Below are positions 1-9,660 of a stretch of 36,961 bases of DNA, piece by piece; positions within the stretch are counted from its first letter, which is position 1; every line of letters starts with the position of its first letter. A model generated the notes under the pieces. The model was not told the DNA's origin. It worked only from the letters and a program-made list of their open reading frames with translations, and searched no databases. Made by a program: the position numbers and the translations under genes. The stretch comes from an uncultured Eubacteriales bacterium (GTDB lineage Bacteria; Bacillota; Clostridia; Oscillospirales; Oscillospiraceae), in contig URLO01000016.1 in assembly GCA_900548625.1 (NCBI GenBank), positions 1-36,961 of the forward strand, read 5' to 3'.

Positions 1-1331
<1,331 letters not shown>

Positions 1332-1371
1332 TTTCAATTACCTCCTAGTAATTACATAATTGTACTGACTA

Positions 1372-1400
1372 ATCATAGCACATCTTCTTGTCAATGTAAA
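1372..1400 (-). promoter_or_regulatory. Predicted sigma-A promoter of nifJ
   Basis: On the minus strand TTTACA (1400-1395) and TATGAT (1377-1372) are separated by 17 bases and lie just upstream of the nifJ ribosome site. Prediction from consensus match only. Confidence 0.6.
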
Positions 1401-1490
1401 TGAGAAATCCTGCTGGCTTGTAGAAAATTCACAAGTTTCGGGCGAAAAATGGCGCGCCAGCCGCTTTTTTCCACAGAGGCGAATTTTCTG

Positions 1491-1519
1491 TTGGAATTTG
1501 TGAGAAAATGCGGTATGAT
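1491..1519 (+). promoter_or_regulatory. Predicted sigma-A promoter of comM
   Basis: TTGGAA (1491-1496) and TATGAT (1514-1519) are spaced by 17 bases, about 35 bases before the comM start codon. It is divergent from the nifJ promoter. Prediction from consensus match only. Confidence 0.55.
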
Positions 1520-1553
1520 ATATCAAATAGGAAGATGACGGGGAGGGTGCGCA

Positions 1554-3074
1554 ATGCTCAGTCATGTACGCTCGATGGGTCTTCAGGGGATCGAGGGCTA
1601 TGAGGTCTCGGTCGAGTGCTTTATCACAAACGGACTTCCGGCGTTTGACGTGGTCGGGCTTCCCGACGCGGCGGTCAAGGAGGCGCGTGAGCGCGTCCGG
1701 GCGGCGATCAAAAACTGCGGCTTCAAATTCCCGGTCAGCCGCATCACGCTGAATCTGGCTCCGGCGGGGACGAAAAAGAGCGGCACGCTCTATGACCTGC
1801 CCATCCTGCTGGGAATCCTGGCGGCAAGCGGCGCGGTCAGACTGCCGAAGACGCAGTGCGCGTTTCTGGGGGAGCTGAGCCTTCAGGGCGAGCTTCGGCC
1901 GGTGAGCGGCGTGCTGCCGATGGCGCTGGCGGCGCGGGAGCTTGGCATCACGGAGCTCTATGTCCCGCAGACGAACGCCGCCGAGGCAACGCTTGCGGAC
2001 GGCCTTACCGTCTACGGTGTGCAGTCGGTGCGCGAGCTTGTGTCGCATCTGACGGGCGAAACGCCGCTTGCGCCTGCCGTGCCGTGGCAGCCGGAGCAGA
2101 CGGAGCTGCCGCTGCCGGATTTCCGGGATGTGAAGGGGCAGGAAAACGTCAAGCGTGCGCTGGAGATCGCGGCGGCAGGCGGGCACAACATCCTGCTCAT
2201 CGGCCCGCCGGGGTCTGGAAAAAGCATGCTTGCCAAAAGACTTCCGTCGATCCTGCCGGAGATGAGCAGGGCCGAGGCACTGGAGGTCACGAAGATCTAC
2301 TCCGTGATGGGCATGCTGAAAAGCGGCGAGCCGCTCGTGCGGACGCGCCCGTTCCGAAGTCCGCACCACACCGTCTCCGCCGTTTCTCTGGCGGGCGGCG
2401 GCTCGAACCCGAAGCCGGGCGAGATCTCGCTGGCGCATCGGGGCGTACTGTTTCTGGATGAATTTCCGGAGTTCCACCGCGACACGCTCGAGGTCCTGCG
2501 CCAGCCCATTGAGGACGGCAGCGTGACCATCTCCCGCGTGCAGGGCACGGTGACGTATCCGTGCCGGTTCATGCTGGTCTGCGCGATGAATCCGTGCAAG
2601 TGCGGCTGGTACGGCGACCCGAGCGGGCGGTGTACCTGCTCGCAGGCATCGGTCGATCAGTATCTTGGCCGCATCTCCGGCCCGATGCTTGACCGCATCG
2701 ACATCATCGTGGAGGTCCCGGCGGTGCACTTTGAGGAGCTGAGCCGCCGCGGCACGGCGGAGCCGTCGAGCGAGATCAAAAAGCGCGTGGAGGCGGCCAG
2801 AAGCATCCAGCGCGAGCGCTTCGGCGCAGACAGCGCACGCTGCAACGCACAGATGGAGCCTGCCGACCTGCGGACGAGCTGCGTCCTCGACGAGGCATGT
2901 ACAAATCTGATGAAGACTGCGTTTGAGCGCCTCGGCATGACGGCGCGGAGCTACGACCGCGTGCTGCGCGTGGCGCGCACCATTGCCGATCTGGACGGTG
3001 CGGCAGAGATCGGGCCTCAGCACATCGCAGAGGCGGTGCAGTACCGCACGTTCCAGTTCGGAAGCCGCGCATGA
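1554..3074 (+). CDS. comM: YifB/ComM family Mg-chelatase-like AAA+ ATPase
   Basis: A 506-residue AAA+ ATPase of the YifB/ComM family. In Gram-negative transformable bacteria ComM is a helicase that promotes branch migration during DNA uptake; its role in Clostridia is less clear. An N-terminal ChlI-type domain (about 1-190) precedes the Mg-chelatase AAA+ core with Walker A GPPGSGKS (217-224), Walker B LFLDEF (299-304), and a C-terminal Mg-chelatase domain ending in the QHIAEAVQYR region. A Cys-rich stretch, NPCKCGWYGDPSGRCTCS, is typical of the family. The length is normal. ATG follows GGGAGGG. It is probably transcribed alone or with thiI, which begins 61 bases downstream. Confidence 0.95.
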   Translation: MLSHVRSMGLQGIEGYEVSVECFITNGLPAFDVVGLPDAAVKEARERVRAAIKNCGFKFPVSRITLNLAPAGTKKSGTLYDLPILLGILAASGAVRLPKTQCAFLGELSLQGELRPVSGVLPMALAARELGITELYVPQTNAAEATLADGLTVYGVQSVRELVSHLTGETPLAPAVPWQPEQTELPLPDFRDVKGQENVKRALEIAAAGGHNILLIGPPGSGKSMLAKRLPSILPEMSRAEALEVTKIYSVMGMLKSGEPLVRTRPFRSPHHTVSAVSLAGGGSNPKPGEISLAHRGVLFLDEFPEFHRDTLEVLRQPIEDGSVTISRVQGTVTYPCRFMLVCAMNPCKCGWYGDPSGRCTCSQASVDQYLGRISGPMLDRIDIIVEVPAVHFEELSRRGTAEPSSEIKKRVEAARSIQRERFGADSARCNAQMEPADLRTSCVLDEACTNLMKTAFERLGMTARSYDRVLRVARTIADLDGAAEIGPQHIAEAVQYRTFQFGSRA

Positions 3075-3135
3075 GCGGCTCCGGATGCCCAAGCAGCCCC
3101 AAATCACATTATTTTTATCAAGATAGGAAATTGCC

Positions 3136-4317
3136 ATGAAAGAAATGTTTTTGCTGAAGCTCGGCGAGATCGTCCTGAAGGGCGCAAACCGCCGCACGTT
3201 TGAAGAAACGCTCAAGAAAAATGTCCGCCGCACGGTGTCGCATTTCGGCGCGTTCAAGGTCTACATCATGCAGTCCACGGTCTATGTCGAGCCGCAGTCG
3301 GAGGACTGCGATCTGGACGGCGCGTGGGAGGCGTGCGGTCATGTGTTCGGCGTCAGCTCGATGTGCCGCTGCCGCGCGTGCGGCAAGGATCTCGACGCGA
3401 TCTATCAGGCGGTCGTCGATTACCTCGGAGACGAGCTGAGCGTGCAGAAGAGCTTCAAGGTCGAATCCAAGCGCTCGGACAAGTCCTTCCCCCTGAACTC
3501 CATCCAGATCTCGCAGGAGATCGGCGGGCGGCTGGCGGAGGCGTTCCCGCAGGTCGCGGTCGATGTCCACAAGCCGTCGTATGTCGTAAACGTAGAGGTG
3601 CGCGATTTTGCGGCCTATATCCACGGGCCGGCGCAGCCGGGCGCAGGCGGCCTGCCCACCGGAACGGGCGGACGGGCGGCGGTGCTGCTCTCGGGCGGCA
3701 TCGACTCTCCGGTCGCGGGCTATATGATCGCAAAGCGCGGCGTGGAGCTTGAGTGCATCCATTTCTTCTCGTATCCGTATACCTCGGAGCGCGCGAAGGA
3801 GAAGGTTCTGGAGCTGGCGAAGCTGATGACGAAATACTGCGGCCGGATGACGGTGGATGTGGTCGGCTTCACGGAAATTCAGGAGGCCATCCGCGACCAC
3901 TGCCGCGAGGAGTATTTCACCATCATCATGCGCCGGTTCATGATGCGCATTTCCGAGGCCATCGCCCGCGACCACGGCGCGAAGTGCCTTGTGACCGGAG
4001 AAAACCTCGGTCAGGTCGCAAGCCAGACCATGGACGCCATGGCGGTGACTGGCGCGGTCGTCCACATGCCGATGTTCCATCCGCTCATCGGCATGGACAA
4101 GGAGGAGATCGTGTCCATCGCGCGCCGCATCGGCACGCTGGAGACCTCCATCCTGCCGTATGAGGACTGCTGCACGGTCTTTACCCCGAAGCACCCGAAG
4201 ACAAAGCCCGTTCTCGAGGCAGTCGAGGCGGAGGAGGCCAGGCTCGATGTCGCGGGACTGATCGCCCGCGCCATCGAAAACACGGAGAAGATCCAGGTGC
4301 GCTGGTATGAGAACTGA
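3136..4317 (+). CDS. thiI: tRNA 4-thiouridine synthase ThiI
   Basis: Adenylates U8 of tRNA and transfers sulfur to form 4-thiouridine; in some bacteria it also supplies sulfur for thiamine thiazole. The 393 residues comprise an N-terminal ferredoxin-like/THUMP region (about 1-165) and a PP-loop ATP pyrophosphatase domain with SGGIDSPVAG beginning at residue 186. The conserved EDCCTVFTPKHP segment supplies the cysteine that accepts persulfide. There is no C-terminal rhodanese domain, as is usual in Firmicutes. The partner cysteine desulfurase, often adjacent, is not seen here. An AGGA ribosome site precedes ATG. The 3' end overlaps pncC by 11 bases, which suggests co-transcription. Confidence 0.96.
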   Translation: MKEMFLLKLGEIVLKGANRRTFEETLKKNVRRTVSHFGAFKVYIMQSTVYVEPQSEDCDLDGAWEACGHVFGVSSMCRCRACGKDLDAIYQAVVDYLGDELSVQKSFKVESKRSDKSFPLNSIQISQEIGGRLAEAFPQVAVDVHKPSYVVNVEVRDFAAYIHGPAQPGAGGLPTGTGGRAAVLLSGGIDSPVAGYMIAKRGVELECIHFFSYPYTSERAKEKVLELAKLMTKYCGRMTVDVVGFTEIQEAIRDHCREEYFTIIMRRFMMRISEAIARDHGAKCLVTGENLGQVASQTMDAMAVTGAVVHMPMFHPLIGMDKEEIVSIARRIGTLETSILPYEDCCTVFTPKHPKTKPVLEAVEAEEARLDVAGLIARAIENTEKIQVRWYEN

Positions 4318-4783
4318 GGAGCTGGCGGCGGAGGTCCTGCACAGACTTGCGGCGTGCGGGCTGACGCTCGCGACGGCGGAATCGTGCACGGGCGGCCTGA
4401 TCGGAAAGCTGCTGACCGACTTTCCGGGCAGCTCTGCGGTCTATATGGGCGGCGTGATCTCGTATGTCGATGACGTCAAAAAACGTCTGCTCGGCGTCTC
4501 GGCTCAGACGCTCAGCGCCTACACGGCGGTATCCCGTCAGACGGCGGTGGAGATGGCAAAGGGCGCGCGCGAGGCTGCGCGTGCCGGTGTCGGCGTGTCG
4601 GTCACGGGGCTTGCGGGGCCGGACGGAGACGGCACGGGGCGGCCCATCGGCCTTGTGTATATCGCGATGGACATGGAGCACTTCTCTTTTAATAAGGAAC
4701 TGCATCTGTCCGGCAGCCGCGCGCAGATCCGCGAGGAAGCCGCACGGGCGGTTTTTGAAATGCTGCTGGAGAGCCTGAGCTGA
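4307..4783 (+). CDS. pncC: CinA C-terminal domain protein, nicotinamide-nucleotide amidase (PncC)
   Basis: A stand-alone CinA C-terminal domain of 158 residues, the size of PncC, which deamidates nicotinamide mononucleotide to nicotinate mononucleotide in pyridine-nucleotide recycling. Visible family motifs are the TAESCTGGLIG segment near the N terminus, VYMGGVISY, and the VTGLAGPDGDGTGRPIGLVYIA stretch (written here only as a locator, centred near residue 105). The N-terminal molybdopterin-binding half of full CinA is absent. The gene starts inside thiI (11-base overlap), so translation is probably coupled. A glutamine-dependent NAD synthetase is also present in this window but far away, so no operon link can be claimed. 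Confidence 0.93.
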   Translation: MRTEELAAEVLHRLAACGLTLATAESCTGGLIGKLLTDFPGSSAVYMGGVISYVDDVKKRLLGVSAQTLSAYTAVSRQTAVEMAKGAREAARAGVGVSVTGLAGPDGDGTGRPIGLVYIAMDMEHFSFNKELHLSGSRAQIREEAARAVFEMLLESLS

Positions 4784-4810
4784 GCACATGACAGACGTGC
4801 CTTCCGAAGG

Positions 4811-4839
4811 TTGACTTTTTCGAGGCCGCAGTATATAAT
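4811..4839 (+). promoter_or_regulatory. Predicted sigma-A promoter of the cobalamin operon
   Basis: TTGACT (4811-4816) and a perfect TATAAT (4834-4839) are spaced by 17 bases. Transcription would start about 4846, just before the riboswitch. This is one of the best consensus matches in the window. Confidence 0.8.
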
Positions 4840-4854
4840 TTCGACGGAAAACAG

Positions 4855-5040
4855 AACGTTCAAGTGCAGCCCGACCGCATCGGAAGGGCAGAGAATAGGG
4901 AATCCGGTCAGAATCCGGAACGGTACCGCCACTGTATGCGCGGAGGCCATGCACACGGCGAAAGCCAGCCATTCGGAGCAGTCCGGAGAAGGCGGTGCAG
5001 GCGCTTACGAGGCGCGAGTCAGGAGACCTGCTTGAATGCG
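4855..5040 (+). ncRNA. Cobalamin (AdoCbl-type) riboswitch
   Basis: The conserved core is readable: AGGGAATCCGGT then AATCCGGAAC (4897-4921), the B12-box-like GCCACTG (4928-4934), and the closing GTCAGGAGACCTGC (5018-5031). It lies between a strong promoter and an intrinsic terminator and precedes cobalamin transport and salvage genes. That arrangement fits transcriptional OFF control by adenosylcobalamin or a related corrinoid. Ends are approximate; ligand subtype cannot be settled by eye. Confidence 0.93.
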
Positions 5041-5093
5041 CACGTGCGCGCCTCCGGCAAGGGGGACGGCACGGTATTATGGTTGCAGAAAAC

Positions 5094-5128
5094 GGCTGCG
5101 GCGGTCTTTGGACTGCCGCGGCCTTTTT
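5094..5128 (+). terminator. Intrinsic terminator, expression platform of the cobalamin riboswitch
   Basis: GGCTGCGGCGGTC (5094-5106) pairs with GACTGCCGCGGCC (5111-5123), with two G-U pairs and the loop TTTG, and is followed directly by TTTTT. It sits 60 bases after the aptamer and 90 bases before btuF, the expected place for ligand-controlled termination. Confidence 0.85.
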
Positions 5129-5217
5129 GCCCTGTATACCGGCGCAGCGTTCAAAAACGTATTTTCGGGGGCAGCCCCAGAAAATAAACAACATCAAAGA
5201 ATTAGGAGGAAACAAGC

Positions 5218-6228
5218 ATGAAGACTACAACGAAGCTTCTTGCGCTGCTGCTTGCAGTGTGCATGCTGGCGTGCCTGATGGCAGGCTGCGCCAAGCCTGA
5301 GACACAGGACACGAAGGACCCGGTGACGCTGCCGGAAACGAACGAGGATAAGCCCGTCGTTGACGCGCCCGCAGAGGAAGAAAAGGACGAGGAAGAATCG
5401 ACTGCCGTGACCGTTGCCGATATGACCGGCCGCGAGATCACGCTGGAAAAGCCTGCTGACCGCATCGTTGCCCTGACCGCTTCGGACTGCGAGATCATCT
5501 ATGCCCTCGGCGCGGGCGATAAGCTCGTCGGCCGCGGTGAATACTGTGACTATCCGGCCGAGGTCATGGACGTTCCGTCCGTGCAGTCCGGCTATGACAC
5601 CAACATCGAGCAGATCCTTGCGCTGGAGCCGCAGGTGCTCGTGATGTCCACGATGGCGCAGAGCGAGGAGCAGATCCAGCAGCTTGAGGATGCGGGCGTC
5701 AAGGTCGTCGTCAGCGACGCACAGGACATCAAGGGCGTCTATGAAGCTGTCAATATGATCGGCAAGCTGCTTGGCAAGGAGAAGGAAGCGGATCTCATCT
5801 GCGATGCCATGCAGACGACGTTCGACGCCGTTTCCGCTCAGGTCACGGATGACGGCGAGGAAAAGACCGTTTACTTTGAGGTTTCTCCGCTGGAATACGG
5901 CCTGTGGACGGCCGGCAGCCACACCTTCATGGACGAGATCGCACAGATGCTCGGCCTCAAGAACGCGTTTGCCGATGTTGAGGGCTGGGCAGCCATCTCG
6001 GAGGAGCAGGTGCTCGAGCGCAATCCGGATTACATTGTGACCATTTCCATGTATTTTGGCGAAGGCCCCACCCCGGAGGAGGAGATCGCCTCCCGCGCCG
6101 GTTGGGAAAACGTGACGGCTGTGAAGAACGGCAAGATCCTGAACCTTCAGAACAACGAGCTGTCCCGTCCGTCTCCGAGACTGGCTGTCGGTGCACAGGA
6201 AATGTACGATTTCGTCTACGGCGAATAA
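5218..6228 (+). CDS. btuF: ABC transporter substrate-binding lipoprotein, corrinoid-type (BtuF/FecB-like)
   Basis: Extracellular, lipid-anchored binding protein that would deliver corrinoid to the BtuCD permease. The 336 residues begin with a lipoprotein signal peptide and lipobox LMAGC with Cys24. An acidic linker (about 30-65) follows, then a class III periplasmic-binding fold (TroA/FecB type): VTVADMTGREITLEKPADRIVAL, DKLVGRGEYCDYPAEV, and the C-terminal lobe. AGGAGG lies just upstream of ATG. Substrate is inferred from the riboswitch upstream and the cob genes downstream. By sequence alone an iron siderophore or haem role cannot be excluded, but the context makes corrinoid by far the better call. 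Confidence 0.93.
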   Translation: MKTTTKLLALLLAVCMLACLMAGCAKPETQDTKDPVTLPETNEDKPVVDAPAEEEKDEEESTAVTVADMTGREITLEKPADRIVALTASDCEIIYALGAGDKLVGRGEYCDYPAEVMDVPSVQSGYDTNIEQILALEPQVLVMSTMAQSEEQIQQLEDAGVKVVVSDAQDIKGVYEAVNMIGKLLGKEKEADLICDAMQTTFDAVSAQVTDDGEEKTVYFEVSPLEYGLWTAGSHTFMDEIAQMLGLKNAFADVEGWAAISEEQVLERNPDYIVTISMYFGEGPTPEEEIASRAGWENVTAVKNGKILNLQNNELSRPSPRLAVGAQEMYDFVYGE

Positions 6229-6239
6229 TTCAGTGAACC

Positions 6240-6265
6240 AAGGGGGAACGGAAGTTCCCCCTTTT
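6240..6265 (+). terminator. Hairpin with U-tract between btuF and btuC
   Basis: AAGGGGGAAC (6240-6249) pairs perfectly with GTTCCCCCTT (6254-6263) around GGAA, followed by TT. It lies 11 bases after the btuF stop. It probably acts as a partial terminator or as a 3' stabiliser that raises btuF over btuCD output, as is common for binding-protein genes. Confidence 0.6.
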
Positions 6266-6282
6266 GGCAGTTAGGAGGATGT

Positions 6283-7314
6283 ATGAAGACACGACCTGAG
6301 CACTTTTCCCTCTGGCAGTATCTGCTGTTCATCGCTGTTTTGGCGGCGGTGATGTGTCTGTGTGTCTGCGTGGGAAGCGTCAACATTGCGCTGGCGGATA
6401 CGCTGGCGGTCTTCCGCAACGCGCTGACGCACACGCCGCAGCCGGAGGGGCTGCCGTCCTCCATTCTGCTGACGGTGCGCCTGCCGCGCGTTTTGTGCGT
6501 TGCACTCAGCGGTGCGGCGCTGTCGCTTGCGGGCGCGAGTATGCAGGGCCTGCTCAAAAATCCACTGGCAGACGGCTCGACGCTCGGCGTCTCGTCGGGA
6601 GCCGCGCTCGGTGCGGTGCTGGCCATTGCGCTTGGCATCACGTTTCCGGGGCTTCCGTTTGCCGGAACGATGGTCATGGCGGTGATCTTTGCGTTTTTGT
6701 CGCTGCTGCTCATTCTGGCACTGGCGTACAGACTGGACTACTCGCTTTCGACCAACACCATCATCCTGATCGGCGTGATCTATTCGATGTTCGTATCCAG
6801 CGCCATGAGCGTGGTCGTGACCTTTGCCTCCGACAAGCTCAAAAGCATCACCTTCTGGACGATGGGCTCGCTTCAGGGCTCGAGCTTTCAGAATGCGGCA
6901 GTGCTGGCGGGAACGCTGGCCGCCTGCGGCACGGTGCTGTGCCTGCATGCGCGGGAGCTCAACGCCTTTGCCGTCGGTGAGGACAACGCACGCAACATCG
7001 GCGTGAACGTGCGCCGGACGAAGCTCGTGGTGCTCGTCGCCTCGTCCGTTCTCATCGGCGTCTGCGTCTCGGTCGGCGGAACGATCGGCTTTGTGGGGCT
7101 TGTCACGCCGCATATGGTGCGGATGCTCTCGGGGCCGAATCACAAACGGCTGCTTCCGGCGTCGATGCTCGCCGGCGCGGGCTTTCTGCTGCTGGCAGAT
7201 CTTGCGGCGCGGACCGTTCTGCGGCCGCTGGAGCTGCCGCTGGGCGTGGTGACGAGCCTTGTCGGCGCAGTCGTGTTCATTTTCATTTTTTACCGGACGA
7301 GAAAGGGGCGCTGA
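6283..7314 (+). CDS. btuC: FecCD/BtuC-family ABC transporter permease
   Basis: Membrane-spanning subunit of the corrinoid importer. The 343 residues are hydrophobic, with about ten membrane segments expected for the FecCD family. Visible family landmarks are RLPRVLCVALSGAALSLAGASMQGLLKNPLADGSTLGVSSGAALGA near residues 65-110 (given as a locator only in part: RLPRVL, GLLKNPLADGSTLG), and GFVGLVTPHMVRML near residue 275, the coupling-helix region that contacts the ATPase. The length matches the family. The ribosome site is GGAGG, four bases from ATG. btuD follows after one base. Confidence 0.95.
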   Translation: MKTRPEHFSLWQYLLFIAVLAAVMCLCVCVGSVNIALADTLAVFRNALTHTPQPEGLPSSILLTVRLPRVLCVALSGAALSLAGASMQGLLKNPLADGSTLGVSSGAALGAVLAIALGITFPGLPFAGTMVMAVIFAFLSLLLILALAYRLDYSLSTNTIILIGVIYSMFVSSAMSVVVTFASDKLKSITFWTMGSLQGSSFQNAAVLAGTLAACGTVLCLHARELNAFAVGEDNARNIGVNVRRTKLVVLVASSVLIGVCVSVGGTIGFVGLVTPHMVRMLSGPNHKRLLPASMLAGAGFLLLADLAARTVLRPLELPLGVVTSLVGAVVFIFIFYRTRKGR

Positions 7315-7315
7315 G

Positions 7316-8071
7316 ATGCTGGAGGTACGGGATTTGAGCGTCCGCTATGGGCAAAAGACCATCGTTGACCGGCTGAGCTTTTCCGTGCAGGAAGGCCAGT
7401 GGCTGATGATCGCGGGCCCGAACGGCGCGGGAAAATCAACGGCGCTCGAGGCCGTCACGCAGGCCGCGCCCTATACGGGGAGCGTTCTGCTGGACGGGCA
7501 GGAGGTGCGCAGAATGAAGCACACCGAGCGCGCGCGCCGGATGGGCGTTCTGATGCAGAAAAACTTTGTCGGATATTCCTTCACTGTGGAGGAGGTCGTG
7601 CGGCTGGGTCGCTATGCGCACGCCCCGGGCGTGTTTTCAGGCCGCGGCGGAAGGGACAGCGCCGCAGTCGAGGAGGCTCTGGAGCTGACCGGCCTGACGG
7701 CGCAGCGGGCGCAGTCGGTGCTGACGCTCTCGGGCGGCGAGCTTCAAAGAACGTTTCTGGCGCAGGTGCTGGCGCAGCAGCCGCGGCTTCTGATTCTCGA
7801 CGAGCCGACGAACCATCTTGACCTGGTCTATCAGAAGCAGGTCTTTTCTCTGATCGGGCGCTGGCTGCGCGAGCCCGGACGGGCGGTCGTGTCGGTCGTA
7901 CACGATCTGTCGCTGGCGCGGGCGTTCGGGACGGATGCGGTGCTGCTGCACCACGGAAAAACGGTTGCCTCCGGCAGTGTGCGGGAGGTGCTGCGGCCGG
8001 AAAATCTGGACGTGGTATATGACATGGATGTGGCTGCATGGATGCGGAAACTGCTTTCACAGTGGGAGTAG
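7316..8071 (+). CDS. btuD: ABC transporter ATP-binding protein, corrinoid-type (BtuD/FecE-like)
   Basis: ATPase subunit that energises BtuC. The 251 residues contain Walker A GPNGAGKS (34-41), the Q-loop near VLMQKNFVGYSF, the signature LTLSGGELQR, Walker B LLILDEPTNHLDL, and the switch histidine in VVHDLSLA. The start is ATG at 7316, one base after the btuC stop and downstream of AAAGGGG. An upstream in-frame ATG at 7259 would lie inside btuC and adds residues not seen in the family. cobT begins four bases after the stop. Confidence 0.95.
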   Translation: MLEVRDLSVRYGQKTIVDRLSFSVQEGQWLMIAGPNGAGKSTALEAVTQAAPYTGSVLLDGQEVRRMKHTERARRMGVLMQKNFVGYSFTVEEVVRLGRYAHAPGVFSGRGGRDSAAVEEALELTGLTAQRAQSVLTLSGGELQRTFLAQVLAQQPRLLILDEPTNHLDLVYQKQVFSLIGRWLREPGRAVVSVVHDLSLARAFGTDAVLLHHGKTVASGSVREVLRPENLDVVYDMDVAAWMRKLLSQWE

Positions 8072-8074
8072 AAC

Positions 8075-9139
8075 ATGGACTTTAAGAAACTGAATGAGAA
8101 AATTCTGCCGCCGGATGCGGCTGCCGAGCAGGCGGCGTGGGCGCATTGGGACGGCATTGCAAAGCCGCTCCGCAGTCTTGGACGGCTGGAGGAAGACGTC
8201 GTGCGCATCGCAGCGCTGACGGGCAGCACGGATGTGGACATCGCAAGACGCGCGGTGCTGGTGCTCTGCGCCGACAACGGCGTGGTGTGCGAGGGCGTGA
8301 CCCAGACGGACGCCTCTGTCACGGCGGTGATGGCGGGGGAGATCTCGCGCAAGCATTCCTCGGTCTGCCGGATGGCGGCAAGCGCCGGAGCGGACGTTTT
8401 TGCGATCGACATCGGCATGAACAGCCGTGTGGACGGCGTGCGAGACTGCCATGTGGCAAGCGGCACGCAGAACATTGCGAAGGGCCCCGCCATGACACGC
8501 GCGCAGGCGGAGCAGGCGATCGAAACGGGCATGGAGCTGGTGCGCGAGTGCCGTGATGCGGGCTACCGCCTGATCGCGACGGGCGAAATGGGCATCGGCA
8601 ACACCACGACCTCCAGCGCCGTGACGGCGGTGCTGCTTGGGCTTGCCATTGAGACGGTCACGGGCCGCGGCGCGGGCCTTTCCAACGAGGGGCTTGTCCG
8701 CAAGCTCGACGCCATTCACCGCGCCATCGATATAAACTGCCCCGACGCGAGCGATCCGATGGACGTTTTGTGCAAGCTGGGCGGCTTTGACATTGCGGGC
8801 ATGGCCGGCATCTTCCTCGGCGGCGCGCTTTACCGTGTGCCGGTGCTGATCGACGGCCTGATCAGCTCGGTCGCGGCGCTCATCGCGGCGCGGCTGTGTC
8901 CGAACGCGACATGCGCGATGCTGGCGAGCCACTGCTCGGCGGAGCCTGCCGCGCGGCAGATCCTGGACGAGCTTGGCGTCCATGCCGTGATCGAGGCCGG
9001 GCTGAAGCTCGGCGAGGGAACGGGCGCGGTGTGCATGATGCCGCTGCTTGACATGACGCTGTCCGTTTACCGTGATTCGGCAGGCTTTGCCGATGCGGGC
9101 GTCGGACAGTACACGATCCAGAAGGGCGACAAGCGATGA
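8075..9139 (+). CDS. cobT: Nicotinate-nucleotide--dimethylbenzimidazole phosphoribosyltransferase
   Basis: Activates the lower-ligand base of cobalamin by moving phosphoribose from nicotinate mononucleotide to dimethylbenzimidazole (or a related base), giving alpha-ribazole phosphate. The 354 residues match the usual CobT length. Recognisable segments are LCADNGVVCEGVTQ, GEMGIGNTTTSSAV, and GLKLGEGTGA, whose Glu314 corresponds to the catalytic base known in Salmonella CobT. The ORF starts three bases after the btuD stop and overlaps cobU by ATGA. The actual base activated cannot be read from sequence. Gut anaerobes often use adenine or phenolic bases. Confidence 0.96.
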   Translation: MDFKKLNEKILPPDAAAEQAAWAHWDGIAKPLRSLGRLEEDVVRIAALTGSTDVDIARRAVLVLCADNGVVCEGVTQTDASVTAVMAGEISRKHSSVCRMAASAGADVFAIDIGMNSRVDGVRDCHVASGTQNIAKGPAMTRAQAEQAIETGMELVRECRDAGYRLIATGEMGIGNTTTSSAVTAVLLGLAIETVTGRGAGLSNEGLVRKLDAIHRAIDINCPDASDPMDVLCKLGGFDIAGMAGIFLGGALYRVPVLIDGLISSVAALIAARLCPNATCAMLASHCSAEPAARQILDELGVHAVIEAGLKLGEGTGAVCMMPLLDMTLSVYRDSAGFADAGVGQYTIQKGDKR

Positions 9140-9660
9140 TGATCCTACTGACCGGCGGCTCCGGCTGCGGAAAAAGCTCGTTTGCGGAGCGGCTGTGTAT
9201 GCAGCTTCCGCTGCCGCGGCATTATATCGCCGCCATGAAGCCCTATGGCGCGGGCGGCATGGAGAAGGTGGCGCGCCACAGAAGGCTGCGCGCGGGCAAA
9301 GGCTTTGAGACCTTTGAGTGCTACACCGGCATGGAGGCGCTGACGCTTCCGGCGCGCGGGACAACACTTCTGGAATGCGTCTGCAATCTGACGGCAAATG
9401 AAATGTTTGACGACGAGGGGCGCATGACCGATCCCTATGAGCGGGTGCTGGCGGGCGTGGAGAATCTGCGCCGTCAGAGCGGCACGCTCATCGTTGTGAC
9501 AAACGACGTCGGAAGCGACACGGGCGACTATCCGCCGGAGACGCGCGCCTACATCGAGGTGCTGGGCCGCATCAACGCCGAGCTTGCCCGCAGAGCCGAC
9601 ACGGTCTGCGAGCTGATCTGCGGCATCCCCATCGTTTTGAAAGGAGCGCTTCCGGAATGA
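9136..9660 (+). CDS. cobU: Adenosylcobinamide kinase / adenosylcobinamide-phosphate guanylyltransferase (CobU)
   Basis: Phosphorylates adenosylcobinamide and then transfers GMP to give adenosylcobinamide-GDP. At 174 residues it is near the usual 180. The P-loop is GGSGCGKS (7-14). RHRRLRAGKGFETFE holds His48, the likely equivalent of the guanylylated His46 of Salmonella CobU. The TNDVGS segment and the C-terminal CGIPIVLKG fit the family. ATG at 9136 overlaps the cobT stop (ATGA); ATG at 9139 is an alternative start. The stop overlaps cobS as ATGA, and its final codons supply the cobS ribosome site. Compare the degenerate second copy at 10427. Confidence 0.92.
   Translation: MMILLTGGSGCGKSSFAERLCMQLPLPRHYIAAMKPYGAGGMEKVARHRRLRAGKGFETFECYTGMEALTLPARGTTLLECVCNLTANEMFDDEGRMTDPYERVLAGVENLRRQSGTLIVVTNDVGSDTGDYPPETRAYIEVLGRINAELARRADTVCELICGIPIVLKGALPE

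Noticed and set aside
1338..3257. Open frame of 639 codons opposite comM
   Set aside because: Arg/His/Ala-rich antisense translation with no motifs; comM on the plus strand is secure.
4811..5205. Short open frames across the riboswitch region
   Set aside because: The region is fully explained by promoter, aptamer and terminator.
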